From contig CAVUUV010000007.1 of assembly GCA_963744905.1 (NCBI GenBank), positions 334,304 through 398,303 on the forward strand: a stretch of 64,000 nucleotides of DNA, read 5' to 3'. The notes under the pieces were generated by a model, which saw nothing but the letters and a program-made list of their open reading frames with translations, made no database searches and had not been told where the DNA came from. Below, piece after piece: positions 50,524 to 59,052 of the stretch (position 1 is its first letter; every line of letters begins with the position of its first letter). The translations under genes were made by a program, and so were the position numbers. The DNA is from DATFFO01 sp963744905. GTDB lineage: Bacteria > Actinomycetota > Acidimicrobiia > Spongiisociales > ZC4RG35.

Positions 50524-51267
50524 ATGAACGGAACCTGTGTTGTGACCGGCGGCAGCCGGGGTATCGGTCGGGCCGTGGCCGTCCGCATGGCGGCCGACGG
50601 ATACGAGGTGGTGGCTACGGGCCGTGACCGCGAGGCGCTGGCGGAGACGGTGGAGGCCTCGGGCGGGTCGGTCACCACCGAAGTGCTCGACGTGACCGAC
50701 GCGGCCGCGGTGTCCGACTTCTTCGACGGCCGTGCCGTAGACGTGCTGGTCAACAACGCTGGAGTCGCCCCCTCGGCCCCGCTCGAGCGTACCTCTCTGG
50801 AGGAGTGGGAGTCCACCATGAGAGTCAACGCCACCGGGGCCTTCCTGTGCACCAGGGCGGTGATAGGGGGAATGAAACAGCGCAATCGGGGGCGCATCGT
50901 CACCGTGGCCTCGGTCGCCTCCCACGTCGGCGCCCGCTATATCGCCGCCTATGTTGCCTCCAAGCATGCCGTCCTCGGTTTGATGCGGGCGGTGGCCGCC
51001 GAACTGGCCGGATCGGCGGTTACGGCCAACTCGGTCTGCCCGGCCTATGTAGACACCCCGATGACGGATGCTTCTGTGGAGCGCATCGGCCAGAAGACCG
51101 GGATGGAAGCCGAAGCCGCCCGGGAGCGTCTGGTTCGCTCCGTGCCTCTGGGGCGCCTCCTGGCGCCGGAAGAAGTGGCCCACGTCGTGGCGTTCCTGGC
51201 CCATCCCGATTCGGCGGCAATCAACGGGCAAAGCATCGTGCTCGACGGCGGAGGATTGCAGCTGTGA
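50524..51267 (+). CDS. Short-chain dehydrogenase/reductase (FabG/hydroxyacyl-CoA type)
   Basis: A 247-residue SDR. The cofactor motif is TGGSRGIGRAVA, then NNAGVAP, the catalytic Ser in VTVASVASH and the Y-x-x-x-K pair in YVASKHAVL, ending INGQSIVLDGGGLQL. In a row with an enoyl-CoA hydratase it is probably a 3-hydroxyacyl-CoA dehydrogenase, but 3-oxoacyl reductases share the pattern. Overlaps the next gene by four bases (GTGA). Confidence 0.9.
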   Translation: MNGTCVVTGGSRGIGRAVAVRMAADGYEVVATGRDREALAETVEASGGSVTTEVLDVTDAAAVSDFFDGRAVDVLVNNAGVAPSAPLERTSLEEWESTMRVNATGAFLCTRAVIGGMKQRNRGRIVTVASVASHVGARYIAAYVASKHAVLGLMRAVAAELAGSAVTANSVCPAYVDTPMTDASVERIGQKTGMEAEAARERLVRSVPLGRLLAPEEVAHVVAFLAHPDSAAINGQSIVLDGGGLQL

Positions 51268-52091
51268 GCCCTTTCCGGGCCTCGGCCGGCTTCACCGGCT
51301 CTTGGGAGCATTTCGACTTCGATATCGCCGACGGCGTCGCCACGGTCACTTTCGACCGGCCCGAGCGCCTCAACGCCCTCACCTTCGACGTCTACGCCGA
51401 CCTCCGGGACCTGATGGGGGAGTTGCCCCACCGGACCGACGTCTCGGCAGTCGTCATCACCGGCCGGGGCAAGGGATTCTGCTCGGGCGGCGACGTGGAC
51501 GAGATCATCGGCGAGCTGCTGGGGATGGACAGCCGGTCTCTGCTCGAGTTCACCCGCATGACCGGGGCGGTGGTGGAGGGGATGCGCCAGCTTCCCATGC
51601 CGATCATCGCCGCCGTCAACGGGGTGGCGGCCGGGGCGGGGTCGGTCATTGCCCTGGCAGCCGACTTCCGCCTCCTGGCCCGGTCGGCCAGGTTCCACTT
51701 CCTGTTCACGAAGGTGGGGCTGGCGGGCGCGGATATGGGCTCGGCCTACCTCCTGCCCCGGCTGGTGGGCCTGGGTCGAGCCACCGAGCTGCTCATGCTG
51801 GGCGATCCGGTCGACTCCGATCGGGCGACTGACATCGGCCTGGCCAGCTCTGTGGTGGACGACAGCGAGCTGCTGACCGAGGCACTGGACCTGGCACAGC
51901 GATTGGCGGCCGGGCCCACCTTTGCCTACGGGGCGACCAAGAAGCTGCTCACCGCCGAGGCGGATATGAGTCTGTCGGCTGCCATCGAACTGGAGGCGAT
52001 GACCCAGGCCCTGTTGATGACCAGCGAAGACCACGCCGAGTTCCATCGCGCCTTCAAGGAGAAAAGGGAGCCAAAATGGAGTGGAAAGTGA
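51264..52091 (+). CDS. Enoyl-CoA hydratase/isomerase
   Basis: A 275-residue crotonase. FDRPERLNALTFDVY, the oxyanion strand GRGKGFCSGGDVDE and AAVNGVAAGAGSVIALAADFRL are clear, and FTKVGLAGADMGSAYLLPRLVG has the second catalytic region. The Glu pair of classic hydratases is not both evident (GxAGADMG in place of xxExG), so it could be an isomerase or hydrolase variant. Overlaps the MBL gene by 16 bases. Confidence 0.9.
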   Translation: MSPFRASAGFTGSWEHFDFDIADGVATVTFDRPERLNALTFDVYADLRDLMGELPHRTDVSAVVITGRGKGFCSGGDVDEIIGELLGMDSRSLLEFTRMTGAVVEGMRQLPMPIIAAVNGVAAGAGSVIALAADFRLLARSARFHFLFTKVGLAGADMGSAYLLPRLVGLGRATELLMLGDPVDSDRATDIGLASSVVDDSELLTEALDLAQRLAAGPTFAYGATKKLLTAEADMSLSAAIELEAMTQALLMTSEDHAEFHRAFKEKREPKWSGK

Positions 52092-52639
52092 GCCCGGCCC
52101 GCGTCGACATCCTCTTCGAAGGGTATGCCGGGGAGGAAGGTGTCGCCGGCACCATCGGGCTGGTTCGGGACGGGTCACATGTGGTGGTTGTCGACCCTGG
52201 CATGGTCCCCGATCGCAGGGCGATCCTGACCTCGATGGAGGGCCTCGATGTCCGGCCCGACCAGGTGACCGAGGTGGTGATCTCCCACCATCATCCCGAC
52301 CACACGGTGAACGTGGCGCTCTTCCCCCCCGTCCCCCTGCACGATTACTGGGCCATCTACGAGCGGGACCGGTGGACGGACCGCCCGGCCGAGGGTTTCT
52401 CGCTGTCCGACAACATCCGGCTGATGGAGACTCCCGGCCACACCCGCCAGGACATCACCACCCTCGTCGACACTGCCGATGGCGTCGTGGCCTTCACGCA
52501 TCTGTGGTGGTGGGAAGGCATCAAGGACGATCCCCTAGCCGAGGACCTCGACACATTGCTCGCCCAACGGGAGCGGGTGATGGCGGTGGCCGATCTGATC
52601 GTGCCCGGTCACGGGCCGCCGTTCGAGCCGGGGCGATGA
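52076..52639 (+). CDS. Metallo-beta-lactamase fold hydrolase (MBLAC1-like)
   Basis: A 187-residue MBL-fold enzyme. VISHHHPDHTVNVALF is the HxHxDH metal motif (about residue 70), METPGHTRQD supplies the next His and PGHGPPF the last. The short length and MVPDRRAI layout resemble MBLAC1-type thioesterase or RNA-processing relatives. In a beta-oxidation-like operon a thioesterase role is plausible. Coupled to the RidA gene by ATGA. Confidence 0.85.
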   Translation: MEWKVSPARVDILFEGYAGEEGVAGTIGLVRDGSHVVVVDPGMVPDRRAILTSMEGLDVRPDQVTEVVISHHHPDHTVNVALFPPVPLHDYWAIYERDRWTDRPAEGFSLSDNIRLMETPGHTRQDITTLVDTADGVVAFTHLWWWEGIKDDPLAEDLDTLLAQRERVMAVADLIVPGHGPPFEPGR

Positions 52640-53034
52640 GCCGCCTGATCAACCCGGAGGGTCTCCCCGACCCGGTCGGATTCAGCCACGCCGTGGAGGC
52701 ATCTCCCGGCCGGACCCTGTACGTGGCCGGCCAGGCCGGGCATCGGGGCGATGGATCGATCGCCCAGGGGCTGGTGGACCAGTTCCGCCAGGCCGTCGCC
52801 AATGTCGCCGCCTGTCTCGACCGGGCCGGATACAACACGGAGTCGCTGGTGCGTCTGCACATCTACACCACGGTCGTGGAGGAATATCGCCGCTCCCTGG
52901 GTCCGATCGGGGAGGCATACCGGCAGGTGTTCGGCCGCCACTACCCCGCCATGGCCCTGTTCGGCGTGACCGAGCTATTCGACCCGGCCGCCAAGGTCGA
53001 GCTGGTCGCCACGGCCGTCACCGAGGCCGACTGA
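52636..53034 (+). CDS. RidA family protein (YjgF/UK114)
   Basis: A 132-residue RidA-fold protein. LYVAGQAGHRGDGSIAQGLVDQFRQAVANV is the common start and PAMALFGVTELFDPAAKVELVATAV the end. The Arg that binds the carboxylate in true RidA (RxxIYTT region) is not in the usual place; LVRLHIYTTVVEEYRR is. Function may be deamination of reactive imines from PLP enzymes, several of which lie near by. Last gene of the operon. Confidence 0.85.
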   Translation: MSRLINPEGLPDPVGFSHAVEASPGRTLYVAGQAGHRGDGSIAQGLVDQFRQAVANVAACLDRAGYNTESLVRLHIYTTVVEEYRRSLGPIGEAYRQVFGRHYPAMALFGVTELFDPAAKVELVATAVTEAD

Positions 53035-53134
53035 GCCGACGTCCGGGCCGAACAAGGCCAGAAAATCTCCGGCGCCGGATCCTTGAATTCAACCCGGTGG
53101 TAGGTTCGGGGCAACCAATCCCAGGAGGAAGCCG

Positions 53135-54499
53135 ATGGCCGAGCTGACGAAGGTGATGCTGGACGAATCCGAGATACCGCAGGCGTGGTACAACATCATC
53201 CCCGACCTTCCGGCACCCCCGCCACCTCCGCTGCATCCCGGTACGCACGAGCCGGTCGGGCCCGACGACCTCGCTCCGCTCTTCCCGATGGACCTGATCC
53301 TCCAGGAGGTGTCCACCGACAGCTACATCGACATCCCCGGTGAGGTCCTCGACGTCTACAGCCTGTGGCGCCCCACCCCCCTGTACCGGGCACGCCGCCT
53401 GGAGAAGGCCCTCGATACGCCGGCCAGGATCTACTACAAGTATGAGGGGACCAGCCCGGCCGGCTCTCACAAGCCCAACACGGCGGTGCCCCAGGCCTAC
53501 TACAACGCCAAGGCCGGGATACGCAAGCTCACCACCGAGACCGGTGCCGGCCAGTGGGGTTCGGCCCTCGCCCTGGCTACCACCATGTTCGGCCTCGAAT
53601 GCGAGGTGTGGCAGGTCAGGATCAGCTACGACCAGAAGCCGTACCGCCGTTCGATGATGGAGACGTGGGGTGCCACCGTCCATCCCTCGCCCTCCGACCT
53701 GACCGAGGCAGGGCGGGCCATCCTCGCTCAGGACCCCGACAGCACCGGCAGCCTCGGCATCGCCATCTCCGAGGCGGTCGAGATGGCGGCCAAGAACGCC
53801 GACACCAACTACTCGCTCGGTTCCGTGCTCAACCACGTGTTGCTGCACCAGACCGTGATCGGCGAGGAGGCACTCAAGCAACTGGAGAAGGTCGGCGAGC
53901 AGCCCGACATCCTGGTGGGCTGCACCGGCGGCGGCTCCAACTTCGGTGGGCTTTCATTCCCCTTCTTGCGTGAGAAGCTGGCCGGGAGGATGAACCCCAC
54001 GATTCGTTGTGTCGAGCCCGCCGCCTGCCCTTCCCTGACCAAGGGCATCTATGCCTACGACTTCGGGGATACGGCCGGGATGACGCCGCTGGTCAAGATG
54101 CACACCCTGGGCCACGACTTCGTGCCCGACCCCATTCACGCCGGCGGGCTTCGTTACCACGGCATGTCACCTCTGATCAGCCATCTCTACGAACTGGGAC
54201 TGATGGAGGCGGAGGCGATCGGGCAGGTGGAGTGCTTTGATCGGGCCGTTCAGTTTGCTCGCAGCGAGGGAATCATCCCCGCTCCGGAGCCCACCCATGC
54301 CATCGCTGCTGCGGCGCGCGAAGCGATCAAGGCCCGCGAGGCCGGGGAGGAGAAGGTGATCCTCACCGCCATGTGCGGCCACGGGCACTTCGATCTGGCC
54401 GCCTACGACGCCTACCTGCGGGGCGACCTGGTGGACTACGAATACCCCGAGGAGAAGGTGGCGGCTGCCCTGGAGCGGATTCCGGTCGTGGCCGGCTGA
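53135..54499 (+). CDS. trpB2: Tryptophan synthase beta-like protein TrpB2
   Basis: A 454-residue TrpB2-type fold-type II PLP enzyme. The cofactor lysine is in GTSPAGSHKPNTAVPQAYY (about residue 112); TETGAGQWGSALALAT and GCTGGGSNFGGLSFP bind PLP. The long N-terminus with LPAPPPPPLHPGTHEP is a TrpB2 trait. TrpB2 works without TrpA and can salvage indole with serine. AGGAGGAAG precedes the ATG. No trpA is adjacent. Confidence 0.93.
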   Translation: MAELTKVMLDESEIPQAWYNIIPDLPAPPPPPLHPGTHEPVGPDDLAPLFPMDLILQEVSTDSYIDIPGEVLDVYSLWRPTPLYRARRLEKALDTPARIYYKYEGTSPAGSHKPNTAVPQAYYNAKAGIRKLTTETGAGQWGSALALATTMFGLECEVWQVRISYDQKPYRRSMMETWGATVHPSPSDLTEAGRAILAQDPDSTGSLGIAISEAVEMAAKNADTNYSLGSVLNHVLLHQTVIGEEALKQLEKVGEQPDILVGCTGGGSNFGGLSFPFLREKLAGRMNPTIRCVEPAACPSLTKGIYAYDFGDTAGMTPLVKMHTLGHDFVPDPIHAGGLRYHGMSPLISHLYELGLMEAEAIGQVECFDRAVQFARSEGIIPAPEPTHAIAAAAREAIKAREAGEEKVILTAMCGHGHFDLAAYDAYLRGDLVDYEYPEEKVAAALERIPVVAG

Positions 54500-54509
54500 A
54501 TGGAGGGCT

Positions 54510-55136
54510 TCACCCGACTTCGGTAGCCACCACCGGATCCATCGCCAGCAGGGCGTGTCCCAGAAGCTCGGCCTTGTTGGGGTGGACCAGGAACGAAACC
54601 TGGGCTGCGTCTTCCCCGGCCCGCACGTCGATGAGCTCCACGCGCGGGTCGATCGACTCGAGCTGCTTCAAGACCTCTAGATAGGAGGAGGCGGGCTGAA
54701 CGGTCGCTACCAGGGTCACACCGACCCGGAGGCGGCTGACCACGTCCTCGAACCAGCGGAACGCGACCAGCACCACCGCGGCCAGGGCTGTGGCCAGCGT
54801 GGCCAGGAGGATCTGATCGGTTCCTGCTGCCATACCCACCGCCGCCACCGCCCACAATCCGGCCGCAGTGGTCAGCCCCTTGACCAGCGGTCCCGAGCGG
54901 AAGATGGCTCCGGCTCCCAGGAACCCGACCCCGCTGACTATGCCGGCCGCCACCCGGGCTGTGTCGGCATTGGGAAAGACGCTCCGGGAAAGGAGGGTGA
55001 ACAGCGCAGCCCCCAGACCGACCAGAGCATGGGTGCGCAGCCCGGCCTCTTTGCCGCTGATCTCCCTCTCCAGACCGAGCAGAGCGCTCAGCCCGGTGGC
55101 CACGACCAGGTCGATGAGGGCATTGGAGATGTCCAT
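54510..55136 (-). CDS. MgtC/SapB family membrane protein
   Basis: A 208-residue protein with four N-terminal helices (about 10-130) and a cytoplasmic ACT-like C-terminus. GLEREISGKEAGLRTHALVGLGAALFTLLS and IVSGVGFLGAGAIFRSG are the MgtC hallmarks. Members regulate F-ATPase or Mg2+ homeostasis. It is convergent to trpB2 with ten bases between. Confidence 0.92.
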   Translation of the reverse strand: MDISNALIDLVVATGLSALLGLEREISGKEAGLRTHALVGLGAALFTLLSRSVFPNADTARVAAGIVSGVGFLGAGAIFRSGPLVKGLTTAAGLWAVAAVGMAAGTDQILLATLATALAAVVLVAFRWFEDVVSRLRVGVTLVATVQPASSYLEVLKQLESIDPRVELIDVRAGEDAAQVSFLVHPNKAELLGHALLAMDPVVATEVG

Positions 55137-55146
55137 CGTCCTCCTC

Positions 55147-56271
55147 TCAGAAGTGGGCGTTGACCAGCTTGGCCAGCCGTTCTATGTCGGTTTCGTCGTG
55201 GTAGATCCCCAGCCCGATCCGCCACCGATCCCCGCGGTGGTCGGTGACGACACCGTCTTCATGCAAGGCCCTATACAGGTGGGCCGCATCGGGACGCTCG
55301 AACGTGAGGAAATGACCTCTGTCTGTCACCGTGGGCGGAACAAGGGTGGCGGTGAGAGCCGGATGCAGCAGTTCGAGAAGTAGTTCCTGGAGGCGGCGGA
55401 CGTGCCGGTGAATGGTGGCCACGGTCATCTGTCGCCGCTCGAGCATGGCCAAAACGGCGTTGAGCCGGTACAGGCCGCTCGGGTCGGCGGTGGCACCGGC
55501 GTAGCGCTGGCCTCCCGGCCCGTATACCACCTCGGTCCTGTCTCCTTCCAGGGCATCGAAGCCCGCCCACCATCCCGTGTCGACGGGACGGTCCGGGGCG
55601 GTGGCCGGAACGTGCAGGAAGCAGGCCCCCTCTCCAGCCATGGCGTACTTGTAGCCCCCGGCCAGGTAGAAGGCCCGGCTAGCCACCGACCCCAGATCGG
55701 TGGGTAGGGCCATGAACCCGTGGTACCCGTCTATGACGACGGTGGCGGCGGGATCGAGACGGTCCACGATCTCGGACAGGTTCGGAGTTACGTACCCGGA
55801 GTTGAAGTGGACGTGGCTGAAGAGAATGAGCTCCTGATCATCCTGGGCGGCCAGGAACCGCTCCGGGAACGTGTCGTAGGGGCGGGCGGCTATCCGGGTG
55901 GCGACGGCCACGCCTGCCTCCTCCCAGCGCAGGAGCTGGCGGGCGAAGGAGTGGAATTCCGAATCCGTGGTCAATACCCGAAAAGGACGGGGAAGGTTGG
56001 AGGCGATGCGGACCACGAACTCATGGGTGTTGGGAGCGAACACCAGGGTCGAGGGGTCGGGGAGCCCCAGTATTCGCGCCACCCCGGCCCGGGCGGCAGG
56101 GACCATCTGTCCGAAGATGTCGTCCCACTTGTCGTCCCATAGTCGGGCAGCGTCCTCCCAGGCCCGCCGGTGTGCCTCATAGGTCACGTCGGGCCAGGGG
56201 TGGTGGGAGTGGGCGGCGGCGTGGAGGCGATCCCCGCCCGCCTGGAGGAAACGGGTGAACTCCTCTTTCAC
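55147..56271 (-). CDS. Class V aminotransferase-fold enzyme, probable kynureninase
   Basis: A 374-residue fold-type I PLP enzyme. The Schiff-base lysine is in YLAGGYKYAMAGEGACFL (about residue 213), and VVIDGYHGFMALP has the PLP Asp. The GGYKYAMAGEG segment resembles the kynureninase lysine loop. It overlaps the tryptophan dioxygenase gene by four bases, so cleavage of kynurenine to anthranilate and alanine is the likely reaction. It is shorter than typical kynureninases (about 410), so the call is partly by context. Confidence 0.72.
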   Translation of the reverse strand: MKEEFTRFLQAGGDRLHAAAHSHHPWPDVTYEAHRRAWEDAARLWDDKWDDIFGQMVPAARAGVARILGLPDPSTLVFAPNTHEFVVRIASNLPRPFRVLTTDSEFHSFARQLLRWEEAGVAVATRIAARPYDTFPERFLAAQDDQELILFSHVHFNSGYVTPNLSEIVDRLDPAATVVIDGYHGFMALPTDLGSVASRAFYLAGGYKYAMAGEGACFLHVPATAPDRPVDTGWWAGFDALEGDRTEVVYGPGGQRYAGATADPSGLYRLNAVLAMLERRQMTVATIHRHVRRLQELLLELLHPALTATLVPPTVTDRGHFLTFERPDAAHLYRALHEDGVVTDHRGDRWRIGLGIYHDETDIERLAKLVNAHF

Positions 56272-57353
56272 TCTTGGTACCGAAATCGCATCTTCTGTGT
56301 CAGTCCCTCGGGCAATGCGGGCCGGGTCGAGGCGGGGACCATGAAGGTGGGCAGGACCAGGAGATCGGAGAACGCCCGGCTGCGCTCGGCCAGTTTGAGC
56401 AGGTACTTGGCCCCGGCCGAACCGCCCGTCCCCGTCCTCGCCCCGATCATGCGCTGCACCATGAGGGCGTGGCGATAACGCCAGGTGGTGAACCCCTCGT
56501 CGACCTCCACGAGGAGTTCGAGCAGCCGGTAGGGCTCCTGCAGGGCGGGCTCGTCGCGGTAGAGGGAGATGAACATGGCCGCCTGGAAGGCTCGGTAGGA
56601 CATCTTGCGGCTGCCGGCGGCGACCATCTCCTGGTGACGCTGGGGATCGAAGGCAGCCTCGAACTGGGACATGGTGGTCTCGAAAGACCGCAGCTGGTCC
56701 TCCCGCTCCGGCCCGGTCAGATTCGGATTGGCCGACACCGTTTTCATGTCGGCCTCCAGAGTGGCCCGCACCGAGTCCTGATAGGCGTCCCAGAACGAGT
56801 AGTCGTCCAGGAACGGCGTGCGCGCCAACCAGGAATCGACCGCCCCGAGGAGGGAGGGCTGATGCTCGGAGGCTTCCACTTCTTCCCGGTGGGCCGGTCT
56901 GAGTCGGTGTGTGTAGGGGGCACCCTCGAAGAGAAGGCGGTCCTGGGGGCGGACTCCGAGGCGGTTCTCGATCAGCCGGAACTGAACCGACTGAAACCCC
57001 GAAGCCGGAACCAGGTAGTCCCGGAAGTCGAGGAAGTCCATCGGGGTCATCGTCTCAAGGACGTCGATTTGGTCGAGGAGGATGCGCTGGATGGTCGTGA
57101 CCCGGCGGAGCCGGGATACCACCCGGCCGGTGTGGCGTTCGTCGAAGGAGGCACCGCCGAAGGCTTCCATGACGTCGTCGAGTTCCCACAGGATCTCTTT
57201 GAACCACAGCTCGTAGGCCTGATGGACGATGATGAACAGCATCTCGTCGTGGACGGTGTCGCCTGCCGCCGCGCTCTCCAGCTCCTGTGAGGAAAGGAGC
57301 CGGTCCAGCTTCAGGTAGTCGTGGTAGTAAAGGTCGTCCTCGTTGCGGCCCAT
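56268..57353 (-). CDS. kynA: Tryptophan 2,3-dioxygenase
   Basis: A 361-residue heme dioxygenase. LLSSQELESAAAGDTVHDEMLFIIVHQAYELWFKEIL (His of VHQAYELWF, about residue 45) and the proximal heme region FTTWRYRHALMVQRMIGARTGTGGSAGAKYL (His about 296) are diagnostic. It opens the indole ring of tryptophan to N-formylkynurenine. The protein is longer than the Xanthomonas enzyme. It has its own -10 box and is coupled to the kynureninase-like gene. No formamidase is adjacent. Confidence 0.95.
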   Translation of the reverse strand: MGRNEDDLYYHDYLKLDRLLSSQELESAAAGDTVHDEMLFIIVHQAYELWFKEILWELDDVMEAFGGASFDERHTGRVVSRLRRVTTIQRILLDQIDVLETMTPMDFLDFRDYLVPASGFQSVQFRLIENRLGVRPQDRLLFEGAPYTHRLRPAHREEVEASEHQPSLLGAVDSWLARTPFLDDYSFWDAYQDSVRATLEADMKTVSANPNLTGPEREDQLRSFETTMSQFEAAFDPQRHQEMVAAGSRKMSYRAFQAAMFISLYRDEPALQEPYRLLELLVEVDEGFTTWRYRHALMVQRMIGARTGTGGSAGAKYLLKLAERSRAFSDLLVLPTFMVPASTRPALPEGLTQKMRFRYQE

Positions 57354-57361
57354 GATGGCCC

Positions 57362-57367
57362 AGGTTA
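57362..57367 (-). promoter_or_regulatory. -10 box (TAACCT), leaderless kynA promoter
   Basis: On the minus strand TAACCT ends eight bases before the kynA ATG at 57353. Confidence 0.5.
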
Positions 57368-57487
57368 GGAGAGCCTCCCCTCCCCCGCTGGAGGAAGAGG
57401 GATCCGGAAGGCGCGTGACGCGCGGACGCGTTTCCTCCCCGGAGAGTGACGTGGTGAGCGGAGCGAACCGGAGGGGGATCCGGGTAG

Positions 57488-57493
57488 TACCTT
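57488..57493 (+). promoter_or_regulatory. -10 box (TACCTT), CoA ligase promoter
   Basis: TACCTT ends six bases before the ATG of the CoA ligase. Together with the kynA -10 box it bounds a roughly 120-bp divergent control region. Confidence 0.5.
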
Positions 57494-57499
57494 TGCCCC

Positions 57500-59023
57500 A
57501 TGTCGACCGTCGAACTCCCAGCCCGCCTCAATATCGACCAGCGTTTCCTGGGTGATCGGGTCGAGGAGGGCCGGGGCAACGAGGAAGCCCTGCGGCTCGA
57601 CGACCGGTCACTCACCTACGGAGAAGTCGATGATCTTGCCCGGGGCTACGGCGTGGCCCTGCGTTCGCTGGGAATCGATCCCGAGCAGAGGGTGCTGATC
57701 GCCCTTCCCGACGGCCCCGATTACGTTGCCGCCCTGTTCGGCATCCTCAGGATCGGGGCGGTGGCGGTGATGGTCAACCCGGGTCTGTCGGTGGAGGCGC
57801 TGGTTTCGATGATCGAGCGATCCCGGGCGCCGGTGGCTCTGACGCACTTCGACAATGCTGCGTCGATGATCGAGGCGGCTGCTGCCGCGCGGTGGCCGGT
57901 GGAGGTCATAGTCGTGGGAGGGGAGTGGTCGGGGGCCCGCACCATCGACGACCTGGACCGGACCGGGCCCTGTCCCCGCTTCGAGACCCACCGGGACGAC
58001 CCCGCCATCTGGCTGTTCTCCGGCGGGACGACCGGGCTTCCCAAGGCGGTTCCCCAGACCCATCGTTCATATGCCAACACGACCGCTCTCTACACGGCCG
58101 CGGTCGGTTACCGGCCCGACGACGTCACGATGGCCGTCCCCAAGCTCTATTTCGGGTATGCCACCGGAGCCAACCTCTTCTTCCCGTTCTCGGTCGGGGC
58201 AACCGCGGTCCTCTTCCCCGAGCACCCCACCCCCGACGTCCTCTTCGACAGGATCGAGCGACATCGGCCCACCATCCTCGTCCACGTCCCGTCCGCCATC
58301 AACCAGATGCTCAACCACGAGCGGGCCGCCAAAGCCGATCTCTCCAGCCTTCGTTTCGTCACCTCCGCCGGGGAGGCGTTGCCCGAGACCCTGTACCGGT
58401 CGTGGTACGACCGTTTCGGCATCGAGATCCTCGACGGGCTCGGCACTGCCGAGATGTGGCACATCTTCGTCAGCAACGTGCCGGGTGACGTGCGTCCGGG
58501 GACCCTGGGCAAGGCGGTGCCCGGCTTCGAGCTGGCCGTGCGCGATCCGGACGGCCATGACGTCCCGGACGGAGAGGTGGGGCGTCTCTGGGTCAAGGGC
58601 GATTCGCGCGGTCTGGGCTACTGGCAGGACCTCGATGCCACCGGGGAGGTCTTCATGGGGGAGTGGGTGGTCACCGGAGACCTGGTGTCTCGTGACGAGC
58701 AAGGCTATGTGACTCATCGGGGACGGGCCGACGACGCGGTCAAGGTGAAGGGGAAGTGGTTCCAGCCCCAGGAGCTGGAAGGCTGTCTGCTGGAGCATCC
58801 GGCGGTGCAGGAGGCGGCGGCGGTGCCGATCCCGGACGAGGACGGTCTGCTGCGGCCGGTGGCGTTCGTGGTCAGGGCCGGCCAGGTGTCGGCCGACGAG
58901 CTGACCGCCTGGGTCCTGGAGCGTCTCGAGCCCTACAAGCATCCCCGCCGGATCGTCTTCCTCGACGCCCTTCCCCAGACCCACCTGGGCAAGGTGGATC
59001 GAGGAGCCCTGCGGAGGATGTAG
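57500..59023 (+). CDS. Benzoate/anthranilate-type CoA ligase
   Basis: A 507-residue adenylate-forming enzyme of the benzoate-CoA ligase group. The P-loop reads WLFSGGTTGLPKAVPQTHRS (about residue 170-190), PKLYFGYATGANLFFPFSVG is the aryl-acid pocket pattern of this group, LDGLGTAEMWHIF the A5 motif, and GKVDRGALRRM the A10 lysine. It diverges from the tryptophan dioxygenase and kynureninase genes, so anthranilate is a likely substrate, but benzoate or other aryl acids are possible. Confidence 0.85.
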   Translation: MSTVELPARLNIDQRFLGDRVEEGRGNEEALRLDDRSLTYGEVDDLARGYGVALRSLGIDPEQRVLIALPDGPDYVAALFGILRIGAVAVMVNPGLSVEALVSMIERSRAPVALTHFDNAASMIEAAAAARWPVEVIVVGGEWSGARTIDDLDRTGPCPRFETHRDDPAIWLFSGGTTGLPKAVPQTHRSYANTTALYTAAVGYRPDDVTMAVPKLYFGYATGANLFFPFSVGATAVLFPEHPTPDVLFDRIERHRPTILVHVPSAINQMLNHERAAKADLSSLRFVTSAGEALPETLYRSWYDRFGIEILDGLGTAEMWHIFVSNVPGDVRPGTLGKAVPGFELAVRDPDGHDVPDGEVGRLWVKGDSRGLGYWQDLDATGEVFMGEWVVTGDLVSRDEQGYVTHRGRADDAVKVKGKWFQPQELEGCLLEHPAVQEAAAVPIPDEDGLLRPVAFVVRAGQVSADELTAWVLERLEPYKHPRRIVFLDALPQTHLGKVDRGALRRM

Positions 59024-59040
59024 ACCGGGATCCCCCGGAG

Positions 59041-59046
59041 TAAGTT
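59041..59046 (+). promoter_or_regulatory. -10 box (TAAGTT), leaderless promoter
   Basis: TAAGTT ends six bases before ATG 59053 and supports that start over the TTG one codon earlier. Confidence 0.4.
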
Positions 59047-59052
59047 CGGTTG

